From the NCBI GenBank assembly GCA_003427395.1, contig BFEA01001025.1, positions 90,558-117,793 on the forward strand: a stretch of DNA of 27,236 nt. Reading direction: 5' to 3'. Positions within the stretch are counted from its first letter, which is position 1, and each line of letters begins with the position of its first letter. Source of the stretch: Chara braunii. Its lineage: Eukaryota; Streptophyta; Charophyceae; Charales; Characeae. The notes beneath the pieces were generated by a model. The model was given only the letters and a program-made list of their open reading frames with translations. It was not told where the DNA came from and made no database searches. The translations under genes were made by a program, and so were the position numbers. This document shows positions 18,251 to 27,236 of this stretch, piece after piece.

Positions 18251-20306
18251 TGCCACCGGTCTGCTTCTTGCCACGTGGGAGAACTGCCACTTGTCCATAC
18301 TTAGGCCTGTTCGCCGATTCCGACTCCTTCCACGGAGTGATTTCCTCGCCCTTAGGTACTTTAGCGGGCCGATGCACACGTGTCAGTCCGTCCGCGCTGC
18401 CGTGTCTTTCTGTCTTCCGATGGATAATGTCGAAGTCGTACTCCTATAGACATACCGCCTAACGTCCAATCATGCCCGTGTAATTAGTGAGCTTCTTCAA
18501 AGCCAGCAGGGGCTCATGATCCGTTACAAGGCGGAACTTCTTTCTGTAAAGATACGGATGAAAGTGTTCGATTCCCCAGACTACTGCATAGCATTCGCCT
18601 TGAGGCGCTGAATCATTCCTTCGTTCGTCTGACACTGTTCGTGACGCGTACTCGATGACGTGTTCGCGACCATCGTTCCCCTTTTGTGCCAAAATGGCGG
18701 AGATCGCTTCCGGTTGCCAGTCCGTTATAAGAATAAATTGCTTGGTAGGGTCCGGTCGGATCAAAACAGGTGCAGTGACCAGGGCCTCTTTGAGTGCATC
18801 AAAGGTTTGTCCACACTCAGAGTCCCACTGCAGAGGCTGGTGCTTTCGAAGCAGGTTCGTGAGAGGCCGAACAATTGCTGCAAAACCCTTGATAAAACGG
18901 CGGTAGTATGATGTCAGGCCTAAGAAAGCTCGAACCTGCGTCAGCCACGTGGGAACTGGGGCTTCTTTCACAACCGCGACTTTTCTGGAATCCGGTTGCA
19001 GCCCTCCACGTGTCACTACGTACCCCAAGAACGAAATTTCCGAGAGGAAAAAATCGCTCTGCTCGAGTGCAATCTTGAATCCCTCGTTTCTCAGTGCTCC
19101 CAATATCCATTCGATGTGTTGCGCGTGTCCGTGATAGGTCTCCGAGTAGACGAGGATATCATCCATGTACAGGGCCACGCAGAAGTTGATCATTCCCTGA
19201 GTCAGCTGCGTCTTGTTGACGAAGTTCTGGAACGTCACGTTCATTGCTCGTTGGAATGTGGCCGGTGCGTTGCATATACCCATCGGGCACCGAACCCACT
19301 GCCACGTGCCCTCAAACAATACGAAGGTCGTCTTTGACCGATCTTCCTCCTTAACCAGAATATGATGGAAACCATGCCGAATATCAAACTTGCTAAAATA
19401 ATTAGCACATCCAATTGCATCCAGCAAATCATCAATCCGGGGGAGCGGATACACATCTTAAATCGTGATCTCATTCAGTTTGCGATAATCGATGCATATG
19501 CGGATTGATCCGTTCTTCTTCGGTACTAACACTACTGGAAATAACCATGGCCCAGTGGCAGGCTCAATCCAACCGCTTGCTCCGAATTCCCGAATTCGTT
19601 CGAGAGCCTTTTTCCGTTCTATCAGGGAATATCGGTAAGGTTTGCAGTGGATTGGGGAATGATTTTCCGTCTGGATTTCGTGTTGAATGACCAACGACAA
19701 GCCGATGTCAGTGTCCGTTATACTAATTATTCCCTGATATTCCGTTAGAATGTCCGCAATCAAACAATGAATCTCATCAGGTACGTAATGTGGAACGTGT
19801 AACTCGAAAAGCTGATCCCAGATCTGTACGTCGATATGCTTCGTGCGTGCTTGTTTCGCCACATCGGGTGGGGGTGCAGAGATAAATGAATGGTCCGATC
19901 GCCAGGAGAATACTGTGGCCATCATCTGGGCGTCTTCCTCCCAGATGGCCATGTGTCCTTCCGGGGTGATCCCATCATAAATATCTTGCCATGGTATGGT
20001 TCTAGTTGCGATCTTTACTCCAAGCTCTTCTGATTCAACCTCGAAATGCCCAGGGGGTTCCAAAGAACTGGCTTCCGCCCCTAAGCGTAACAGTCGTACT
20101 TCCTTCGCGGGTGACAGCAACGATCGTGGTAGGCTCGTGATGTCGCAAAAAGCTCGCTTATCATTATATCGTGCGAGAAGAGGGACCGCTCCTTCGTACA
20201 AGGTTCGAGGGGGTTCCAGAGAGTCGACCATCCTCGAGATCTGTACGAGGGGTTCGCCCATAATCATCGCTTGGGTCCTTTGCTCATTCCGAGTAGTTAG
20301 ATGCAT
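18243..20306 (-). pseudogene. pol: Ty3 reverse transcriptase-RNase H ORF, with three in-frame stops
   Basis: It would copy element RNA into cDNA and degrade the RNA. A linker of about 200 residues leads to the RT start (PVVLVPKKNGSIRICIDYR). The catalytic Asp in FSKFDIRHGF and the YMDD box (about 19169-19158) are intact, and so are RNase H Asp (ITDWQ), Glu (QGECYAVVW) and Asp (VTDHEPL). The frame is broken by TAA at 19458-19460 between KLNEITI and DVYPLPRID, TAG at 18459-18461 where Trp is expected, and TAG at 18444-18446 before EYDFDI. The frame ends at TGA 18243-18245, overlapping the ATG of the PHD-integrase ORF. The start is the first ATG after a TGA; the frame differs from gag and begins about 50 bases after its stop. 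Confidence 0.93.
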
Positions 20307-20359
20307 CGTTATTGCGATCGTTCTGGGTGGCGGGTAGTAAACGCGCTGTCATGCTAGTT

Positions 20360-22507
20360 TTAGAATTTCGGATCGTTTTCATCACTTCTATCTGTATATT
20401 TTGACGGTAGCTCATCGTCTGCGGAGTTTTCCCAGGTGATCATGCGAAGGGTTCCTGCTGTCATCGAAGAAACTCGCGGAACTGCATTGATGGTAGTGCG
20501 AAGAGTCAGTCTCATAGGTACAGCATAGGGTTTTCCTCCCGTATTCCGGAGGATAATTGACTGTCGTTCGAAATCCAAATTTGCTCGTAAGGCCACAAGG
20601 CCGGGAAGACCGAAAAGAACGTCGTAAGCATTAACATCTAATACTACGACATCTCCCAAAGCATGCACCTTCCCTAATCGAAATGCAACATTGGTCATCC
20701 GTCCCACCGTTTTAATATTTTCTTCGTCTTTGGAAACGAGTTGATCTCTTTCCGTGAGCATGATCAAGTCGTTCCTTCTTCCTGCTCTTTCCCGCACACG
20801 TAACGAGATAGCCAAAACAGTTGCTCGGGAATCGATAATTGCATTGTACGGGACACCCCAAATTTCAAAGTCGCATTCCGCAGACTTCCACGGGATAGGT
20901 TTAATCCTCAGGAAATGATCGTCTTTCTGTATTAATCCTACCCGTATTGGGTCCGACGTGCCCGCCGTATTTTCATCTGGCGTGGGGCTTTTAGCTTTTA
21001 TGCTCGGTGTTCGGGCGAGGGCAAATCGTTTTCGATTCGCCTTAAAGTGTTGTAACATTCGCTCATTAGCCTGTTCAGAGATCGAAAGCAGATGGCCAAT
21101 CGGAAGTGGAATCCGATGGTCAAGGGCTCGAATGATATTCAGCACATCGATTTGAAATTCCCCACTGACGAAGGTAGGTCCCCCCGACTCCATCTCTCCT
21201 GGAGAAGGTCGCCACTCCGCCACTTCTTTCTGTTCCGGCGTCGGTCTGATCGTTCCAATCATCCCTAGCCCCGGATAGCCAAGCGACACACATTGGTCCA
21301 ACGGAATGAGCTCAGCAGCTTCTTCCGCGGTAGCTAACGCACTTCCTCGACCTTCCATTTCCTCCATCAGGGCCCCTACCCGTCCAGATCCGTTAGCGAT
21401 GGGGGCTGCTGCCATGGGTGCGACCCCGACCCGTTTTTGTGGGGGCCGGTGGGGCCAATCACGAGCCAAATGCCATGGTTGATGGCACACATAACAGACG
21501 TTCAGATTGCTCGCGGATCCTCCAAGAACATGTGTCGGGGCCAATCCTTGTTGGATCGGGGCGGCTCGTACTGTGATGGGTCGCATATTCCTCATCATAG
21601 CCTCCAATCGAGCATTATGCTCCCGTTGTTCCTTTTTGATTTCTTGGATCATACTAATTAGCGTTTTGGTCAGTTCAAATATGGCGGTTGATTCACTCGA
21701 TCGTACGGGATTCTCAATTGGTGGTGGGGGTGCCGTCATTACAGGTGTTGGTATCACGGGGGCGGGCATGCCCGTAATCACACTAGGTGCTGGTCGTTTG
21801 GGGGGTATCTGTTCCATATAGGTAACAGGTCCTGATACAAACCCCATGTTTTCAAACTTGTTTTGCAACGCAGCCAACTCAACCCTTGCCCTCGAAAGCT
21901 CGGACGAGTCTCCTTCCTTAGGATAGTCCTCTCCTTCTAAGAAACTCGTCGCGAACTTCCCTTCCATCTCTTCTGCATCTGCCATAATCTGTTGCAGCGT
22001 GTGATTGATGGGGGAGAACTGTTTCCGCAGTTTTGCCCTTATCGTCCGGCTGCGGAGTCCGTCTATAAACAGATCTCTCCCTACTTGCTCGCCCCGCTCA
22101 GTTTTCATAAACATTCTATAGAACCGGTTTCGATATTCTGCAATGGACTCGAAAGGTTTTTGAACTCGGTCCTTGATCATGTAGAGCGCTTGCTCTTGAT
22201 GGACATAGTCGAATCGATTCAAAAAATCTCGCTCAAAAGTAGGGAGATCCACCCATACGTAGGTACTAAACCAATGATGAGCGTCCCCTCCTAATCGGGC
22301 GGGAATGTTTACCTGAGCTTCGTTATCGTCGTACTGCTGCGCCCAAAGCGTGGCTAGCCATGCTCCAACAAGATGATGCGCAGGGTCAAACAAATAGAGA
22401 TCGAGTGTTGTCATGGGAGCCCTTGCTCGTGGGGCGGGTTGATTAGGATTTTGTTGTTGATTGGCATTCTGCTGCCGTGGGTTCGGATTTTGGGGATTAG
22501 CATTCAT
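20360..22507 (-). CDS. gag: Gag plus aspartic protease ORF
   Basis: Gag forms the particle and the protease would cut the polyproteins. The frame is open from 22609, but the first in-frame ATG is at 22507-22505, so I start there. Counting from 22609, residues 35-65 are Asn/Gln/Pro-rich, about 75-230 are the retrotransposon Gag domain (ARLGGDAHHWF, FERDFLNRF, QKPFESIAEYRNRF), and 372-385 are a zinc knuckle. In the knuckle C-x2-C-x4-H is present but the last Cys is Trp (TGG). The protease (about 575-690) has IIDSRATVLAIS, where the usual Asp-Ser/Thr-Gly is Asp-Ser-Arg, and YDVLFGLPGL further on. The frame is unbroken for 749 codons, yet two hallmark residues are lost, so function is doubtful. 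Stop TAA is at 20360-20362. Confidence 0.92.
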   Translation of the reverse strand: MNANPQNPNPRQQNANQQQNPNQPAPRARAPMTTLDLYLFDPAHHLVGAWLATLWAQQYDDNEAQVNIPARLGGDAHHWFSTYVWVDLPTFERDFLNRFDYVHQEQALYMIKDRVQKPFESIAEYRNRFYRMFMKTERGEQVGRDLFIDGLRSRTIRAKLRKQFSPINHTLQQIMADAEEMEGKFATSFLEGEDYPKEGDSSELSRARVELAALQNKFENMGFVSGPVTYMEQIPPKRPAPSVITGMPAPVIPTPVMTAPPPPIENPVRSSESTAIFELTKTLISMIQEIKKEQREHNARLEAMMRNMRPITVRAAPIQQGLAPTHVLGGSASNLNVCYVCHQPWHLARDWPHRPPQKRVGVAPMAAAPIANGSGRVGALMEEMEGRGSALATAEEAAELIPLDQCVSLGYPGLGMIGTIRPTPEQKEVAEWRPSPGEMESGGPTFVSGEFQIDVLNIIRALDHRIPLPIGHLLSISEQANERMLQHFKANRKRFALARTPSIKAKSPTPDENTAGTSDPIRVGLIQKDDHFLRIKPIPWKSAECDFEIWGVPYNAIIDSRATVLAISLRVRERAGRRNDLIMLTERDQLVSKDEENIKTVGRMTNVAFRLGKVHALGDVVVLDVNAYDVLFGLPGLVALRANLDFERQSIILRNTGGKPYAVPMRLTLRTTINAVPRVSSMTAGTLRMITWENSADDELPSKYTDRSDENDPKF

Positions 22508-22648
22508 ATTGGCTGCCCGTCGATTAACCGATCTGCTTCTAGTGATGACGGGGTCGTGTCTATGCGTGTTCCGGGGTCGAGGTCGTCCTCGGTTAGCCAG
22601 ATCCCTCAATGGTCATGCCGTTAGTCCTTACAACCCGGCCACGTGTCG
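22508..22648 (-). other. Ty3 5' leader between primer site and gag
   Basis: About 140 bases hold a short upstream ATG (about 22614) that reaches a stop after seven codons. From 22609 the gag frame is open without an ATG and encodes an Arg-rich stretch. Confidence 0.5.
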
Positions 22649-22660
22649 GGCTCCGATACC
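22649..22660 (-). promoter_or_regulatory. Primer-binding site, initiator tRNA-Met type
   Basis: On the minus strand GGTATCGGAGCC lies directly inside the 5' LTR. The usual plant initiator-Met site is TGGTATCAGAGCC, so this has one substitution and lacks the first T. It would prime minus-strand DNA synthesis. Confidence 0.75.
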
Positions 22661-25116
22661 TACCTCACGCCCAGCACGACTTCCTGATCGGAGTAGAACG
22701 TGGGCCTGGAAGTGCGAAAAGGGGTGTGCCAAGGATTTTTTGGGAAAGTGGGTGTGGATTCCCAGGTTATAACTGAGATCTCCTGCGGCAGAATTGTTCG
22801 GGGGCTTGGGTGCAATTTGGCAGAGAGGGCGGATCACTTCGGATCATAAGGCAGATGGCATGCGCTGGTCGTTTATGGTCGTGCGATCCATCGGTGTTGA
22901 GGACGGCGGTTCATCGGAAGGTCTCTTTGGTGTGAGTGTGATTCCAATGGGTCGGGTCGTCGGGTGTCGCCACGTGGCGCCGGTCGCCGCACGTTCTGGT
23001 TGGGCCCGAGGTTCTCTGGTTGCCGCGTTGTCGGCATTTTCCACAAGGCGTGCGGGGCCAGTAAGGGGCTATGGCTTTCCACGGGATGACCCTCAGTTGG
23101 TGATATGGGAGAAGAAGGCGGAAGGGAGGGAAGTCAGTGAAAATAACGACAAAACCAGGGGAGATAAAGTAGTGGGTGTGGTATGAAGTGGAGAAATCAG
23201 AGCACCGGGGGTCGCTGGTGGTAGCGCAATGAAACTCCCTAGGACACAACCGATTTTCCGTTAGACAGGGAAATCTCTGTCGAAGGCTTTCTTCTATCCG
23301 TGGGGTGAAGTAATCCGGGTCGTACAACAATGACTCTGAGCTCTCGGAGTGTGTCATTATGTCATTGCAGAACTCTGAGATGCCTACGGGTGGGTCTGTA
23401 CCAATGGCGATCACCGCGTGTGAGCACGTGCAAGCCGCGCGAGTCAAGTCGCGCTTACACGGGTTCACACGAGATGATTGCTCCGTCGCAGACCCCGGAT
23501 GACCGTATCCGATCAAGCGGTATTCCTGCAATCAATGGTCCTTTCTGGAGTTGACGAATCGACACACGGGGATACGTGTAAATGTGCAGGTCGGATCGTG
23601 GGTACACGTGTCCTCGCGCGGCGTTCGCGGGACAACAGACATTCGGTCGCCTAATCACTCCGTAATTTTTTAGCATGCAAGATGCAACAACCATAACAGC
23701 TCAATCAAATGACAAGCAACAATGAAAACAACATTGACGACTATGCAAAATTCCTACCCTTCGTACGAGTACATCAGGATGAGAGACAAAGGCAAGGATC
23801 GGCATAAGAATCAGCAAACAGTCATAACATCCCTTCATCAGCATATACACACGACATATCTGAGATGGAAATCGCAAAGACAAGTGTGAGCCAAAACCCA
23901 AGTCCAGATTCCGAAAAACAGAAACGGGTGATTCGCCTTGAGACGAAATCAAAACTTATGTACATAAGCAGGGAGGGGGAAAAGATAAAAGAAATAGCAA
24001 ATCCGCGTCCATCAACCTCAGCTCCCTCTTCCTCTCTCTCTCTTTGTCTGATGCGGAGAGTCCATCGTCGCGCACCAACCCACGAAGTTGTCACCCCGCT
24101 TAGTCCTCCCGCACCTGTCAGGTTCGCCCGCGCCCACAGTTCGTCGTGGCCCGTGTCAACCTCGCGCGTTTGGCACCAGCTCGTCGGGTCGCCCTACTCC
24201 TACTCTACTCACCTCTTACTTTGCTCGTGTGCCGACCCTCTCTGATCGCGCAACCCCGAGCTTCCACTTAGCTGGTTAAGAGAGCTAACTAATCGTGCAG
24301 CCGAGATTTATAGCGTGCATGCATGCGCGAAGAACACGGAATTACAAGGACTCAGAAGGAAGATTAGAGAAGGAGCGCCTACATTCTGCATGGCCCAAAC
24401 GCGGCGTGGGGGACGTAGCCGCTCTCCACGCATCGATCCGATCATGCAGACCGCAGCTACCAAAACACAGTGAAAAGAAAGAGAAGAAGGGCGGGAAAGG
24501 GGAAACAAGAAGAGAGATACAGTTACAATGGCGCCAACCCAAAATTACAGTTACACACACAATTAAAGGCGCGGACTAATCCGAGTTCCGTTGCGGCCAC
24601 ATAAAGAAGCGAGTAAGCAAAAAGCGTCGCGCGCAAAAGAAAATCCTAATTACAAAAATTCCTAAATTCCTATCTAATGCGAAAAGCGAAAAGCAGAAGT
24701 TCCGGAAAGAAAGTCCGAAATTCCGAGAGCTATCGGGGCTCGACAAGATTCGAAAAAGAATTTGAAAAAGACATTTCAAAAAGAACGAAGCAAAATTCTC
24801 GCGCGATGTCCGCGCCTAAAAGTTTCTCCCCTGCTCACAGCAGAACAAGAAAGAAGCAACGTCAACATTTATTATTCGCGCGCTCGGCGGCACGCCAGCC
24901 ATCCAACTGACCAATCAATCACTCGATCGTCCCGGGACTCACCCGGCCCCGAACCCAACCTTTCGAAAAGAGACGACGAAAAAGACGAAGAAACGAGGGC
25001 ACTGATGCAATTTTCCACCGATCCCGATCTCCCGTAATTGGCCCAACCTTCCCAGCTTAGGACCCCTCATCGCAGTCGCGCAGGAAATCGCGCGGTGCGG
25101 AAATCGGTTCATCACA
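22661..25116 (-). repeat. 5' LTR of the Ty3 element, uninterrupted
   Basis: Pairs with 9925-14259. It is 2,456 bases long and starts TGTGATGAACC on the element strand at 25116. Its inner end stops at GGGCGTGAGGTA and lacks the last dozen bases (TTGGGCGTCA region) present in the 3' LTR and in the stub at 8888. The element's promoter and polyadenylation site should lie here, but I cannot place them. Confidence 0.93.
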
Positions 25117-25120
25117 CCCC
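25117..25120. repeat. Ty3 target-site duplication, right copy (CCCC)
   Basis: CCCC follows the outer end of the 5' LTR. Leaving out the element and one copy keeps the surrounding LINE-like ORF in frame, which supports a 4-bp duplication. Confidence 0.6.
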
Positions 25121-25650
25121 TCCTCCAAACCACTCAAGATCCACCAATGCTAACGGAGCAGGTGGGAAGGGATCAGCAAACAGTTCGGGTGCTCTAAAAC
25201 AGGCCCCTGGTTGGATGTCGAACCAATTCTGAAAGTTAATCTGGTGATCCCGTTTGATCCTCCCCTTCTCCTCTTCCTTCCCTGGCCATATTATATCCCC
25301 CAATTTCTCGCCAGCTGCATCCCCTAGCCATTCTAGTTGGAACTTTCGTATTCCTTGTTTGACGTCTTCTTTTTGCTTGAATTCCTTAAGCTTTGTTCTC
25401 TTTTTCTCCCATTGTCCCCTTAGTTCCGTTTGGACAAAGCTTCGTATTGTTTCTATTACTTCTTCACTTTCTATCTTCACTTCTTCCATTTCATTGATAC
25501 ACCGTTTGTGCCATAAAGCCCACAATATTGCTTTCCTTCCTAGATGAAAGAAGTTACGTTGGAATTCTGATAACTCTATTAATTGAGGGTTCCAGTATCC
25601 TAATAAAATTGCTCTCCAGTCCCAGGGTTGAACGTCCTATAGGGAGTAGG
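25121..25650 (-). mobile_element. LINE-like ORF, 3' part, split by the Ty3 element
   Basis: The frame from about 25645 to the Ty3 insertion encodes WDWRAILLGYW, then LGRKAILWALWHKRCINEME, followed by a charged Lys/Glu-rich helix-like stretch and EWFGGG at the border. The pattern of a Trp-rich segment followed by ILWALWHKR resembles the region after the RT domain of plant-type non-LTR retrotransposons (zf-RVT neighbourhood). No RT catalytic motif is present, so the copy is 5'-truncated or decayed. A TAG just upstream closes the frame. It resumes at 9924 and ends there with a poly(A) tail. A retrocopied host gene is the alternative. Confidence 0.45.
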
Positions 25651-25930
25651 GGAAGAGTTAGGGGGGAAGCTCTGATCTGGGGCCGGGAGAGATGTATGGG
25701 TTGGCATCTTTACCAGCAGAGGCAGATGAGGGCATGGGGTTGCAAAATAAAAGAGGGAAGTTGTTGGGGTATAGCGAAATGCCCTCCTCACAGAAATGAA
25801 ACCTAGGGAAATACCCCACTCGCATATTTGGACTCGGCAGGGTTTGCGTATGCCCCCACCAAGTTGTATAACTGTATTTTTTTTTATTTTATTTTTTTTG
25901 GAAAGCTTGTAGATATCTTTGCGAAAATTC
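25651..25930. other. Unassigned DNA with T-rich tract
   Basis: A T-rich run (about 25874-25900) is present. Upstream minus-strand frames may be decayed LINE sequence, but I find no zinc-binding or RT motif. Confidence 0.4.
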
Positions 25931-26142
25931 ATGTGACGAGGCCGGGGACCTCACGGGACCTCACAATTCAACCGGGAGTTATCCTGGCAGCCTCAGCTAG
26001 TTTCGCTTACAAGCAGAGCTCTATAACCAACCAACTGCTCAAAATACACCAATCTACTGCTGGAAATAGAACGTTTCTATATGCCCTTATACTTCTGGCT
26101 GTTGGACTCGTTCTAATGGCTGAAGGAGTGCGCAGGCCCTGA
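25828..26142 (+). CDS. Hypothetical 104-aa ORF with C-terminal membrane segment
   Basis: I do not recognise it. The N-terminal third covers the T-rich tract and may not be coding. From about residue 48 the sequence looks protein-like: IQPGVILAASASFAYKQSS, then a hydrophobic helix TFLYALILLAVGLVLMAEGV near the C-terminus, ending VRRP. It may be a last exon rather than a whole gene. An AATAAA at about 26286 lies 144 bases after the stop. GGGACCTCAC is tandemly duplicated around 25953-25975 within it. Confidence 0.3.
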   Translation: MDSAGFAYAPTKLYNCIFFYFIFFGKLVDIFAKIHVTRPGTSRDLTIQPGVILAASASFAYKQSSITNQLLKIHQSTAGNRTFLYALILLAVGLVLMAEGVRRP

Positions 26143-26200
26143 ACTCGACGGCCAGGTATCAGAATGTTGCCTCAGGCCAGCACAGGGGGATATGCAGAAA

Positions 26201-26292
26201 TTAGGGGCATTTCACCATTCCCCTGTGTTGTAGGTGCATCTGACGATATACCCCAGCTCTTAGGGGCATTTCAACACTTGTTCTGAATAAAA
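26201..26292 (+). repeat. Direct repeat TTAGGGGCATTTCA and possible poly(A) signal
   Basis: The 14-base phrase is identical at 26201-26214 and 26260-26273. AATAAA follows at about 26286. This would suit the 3' UTR of the preceding ORF. Confidence 0.4.
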
Positions 26293-27143
26293 AGACGGAA
26301 CAAAAAACAAAAAAAGGTCGCAAAAGGCCCCGCCCAACTTGAAAAAATGCCTCTTCAGCCTGCCTCAGCCCAAAAAGCAGTGTTCCTCTGGGGTCCTCTG
26401 GACATGAGCTCCCAATAGAGCCAGCTTTGCGGATGCCCAAGCCCCAGAGAACCTGAAAAGGAATATAGAGAGGACGCGGGAGGAAGGGCCCTGCCACGCC
26501 ACTCGCGAAATGAAAAACATACGAGTTTCCAATCGTCTTTGCCAGTGGGATCTCTCCCCAGCTTCCGGATCGACTGTGGTCGTGTGCGGAATGTGTGCGG
26601 AATCTGCGGACGGGCGGGTAAGACCAGTGGATCAGAGGGCATCGCCACAGCACTCTCAAAATGTGCCAAATGAGAACGAACTTCCCGCTGGAACATGGCC
26701 AAGTGCATCGGCTACATTATTTTTTTGCCTTTTTCACATTTCGAAAGTGGTGAGGCGAGGACCAAGGCCATTACTAAGGTTGACGAATTGCTGAGGAGAC
26801 CAAACCTGGCGGGATCAACCAGCGCGTTGAAAGAGACGCTGCTACACAGCCCATTCATGTGAACGGTACTGTTCGAGAGCAGCGCATGAGACGGACTCGA
26901 GTTCAGTAGAAAGAGAAAGATGCGCCTTCGGCCACGTACTATTCTACATTTTTCCTTTGTTTTCGAAACGGGGATATTAAGCATAAGATTGTTGTTCTGC
27001 TCAACTTCTACACAATCGGAGCTCCTACTGTACAGTATCATTGCGTAAGGTGCGCTGGAACTCCTCCCAACTGTTCGGCTCTGCTCAGATCAGTGCACGG
27101 TAAGAAGAGGCGCTTGAGGGACAGACTAAGCAGACTTTAAAAC

Positions 27144-27144
<1 letters not shown>
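26293..27144. other. Unassigned DNA, no gene supported
   Basis: Several frames of 90-150 codons are open on both strands, the longest 26201-26659 on the minus strand, but none has a recognisable domain or clear start context. They overlap one another, so at most one could be real. Confidence 0.4.

Positions 27145-27236
<92 letters not shown>
27145..27236. repeat. Compound microsatellite (GT)24(GA)22
   Basis: Pure GT from 27145 to 27192, then pure GA to the end of the window, where the contig may simply break. Confidence 0.97.

Larger units (their letters stand above)
9925..25116 (-). mobile_element. Ty3/gypsy LTR retrotransposon, degenerate, with a nested insertion
   Basis: Two LTRs in direct orientation flank gag, protease, RT, RNase H and integrase in Ty3 order on the minus strand. 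The flanks carry CCCC on both sides (9921-9924 and 25117-25120), a plausible 4-bp target duplication; an alternative alignment gives 5 bases. The LTR ends are TGTGATGAACC and GGTTGGGCGTCATA, near-inverted repeats of each other. Without the nested insertion the element would be about 13.3 kb, large for the group because of 2.46-kb LTRs and an extra 3' ORF. In-frame stops, an ORF3 frame break and about 5% LTR divergence by eye (about 27 differences in roughly 490 aligned bases, 12526-13010 against the right copy) mark it as old and inactive. Confidence 0.95.

Noticed and set aside
2718-19460. Alternative genetic code in which TAG/TAA are read as Gln
   Set aside because: TAG, TAA and TGA all interrupt frames, one TAG stands for an expected Trp, and the frames also carry frameshifts and lost active-site residues. 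Ordinary decay explains this better.
1-27236. CRISPR arrays, bacterial operons, rRNA or tRNA genes
   Set aside because: No regular spacer-repeat structure was seen. Repeats are tandem or dispersed without unique spacers of fixed length. No rRNA or cloverleaf-like sequence was recognised by eye, though a tRNA scan was not possible.

Overview
The window is eukaryotic, intron-bearing and dominated by transposable elements. It has a GT-AG intron, long microsatellites, a poly(A)-tailed retroelement, a Ty3/gypsy LTR retrotransposon with very long LTRs, and almost no unbroken host genes. The Ty3 primer site resembles the initiator-Met type common in plant elements. A streptophyte (plant or charophyte alga) is my best guess from the general look of the elements, but nothing here proves it. 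An untrimmed sequencing adapter and a 909-base gap show that this is a short-read/mate-pair draft assembly.

Layout. 1-2290: purine-rich DNA, microsatellites and degenerate tandem repeats, including a 230-bp unit present twice. 2299-6270: a small ORF, then a decayed two-exon gene of an uncharacterised multicopy family. The gene has an acidic N-terminus, a Cys-rich and HTH-like region, and an RNase H-like domain that I recall as DUF7869. Its intron holds simple repeats and a palindromic TTATAG.CCTATAA repeat that recurs at 6.8-7.3 kb. 6421-9216: more tandem repeats, unassigned DNA, and two tandem stubs of an LTR 3' end in the opposite orientation to the big element. 9591-25650: a three-level nest on the minus strand. 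A poly(A)-tailed LINE-like element is split by a Ty3/gypsy element (9925-25116), and the 3' LTR of that element is itself split by a CGTACG-rich insertion (10668-12523) that contains the gap. 25651-27236: T-rich DNA, one hypothetical ORF with a C-terminal membrane segment, unassigned DNA, and a (GT)n(GA)n microsatellite at the window edge.

The Ty3 element reads right to left: 5' LTR, primer site, gag-protease, RT-RNase H, a PHD-finger-plus-integrase ORF, an unknown third ORF (ORF3) with a very acidic segment, a cluster of perfect hairpins, then the 3' LTR. Its ORFs are linked by ATGGGTGA and ATGA stop/start overlaps. It is inactive: there are five in-frame stops, one further frame break in ORF3, and altered key residues in the zinc knuckle and protease. 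The LTRs differ by about 5% by eye. The most unusual points are the intact C4HC3 PHD finger between RNase H and integrase, the overlapping-ORF arrangement with an unrecognised ORF3, and the decayed DUF7869-type gene with transposase-like acidic motifs.
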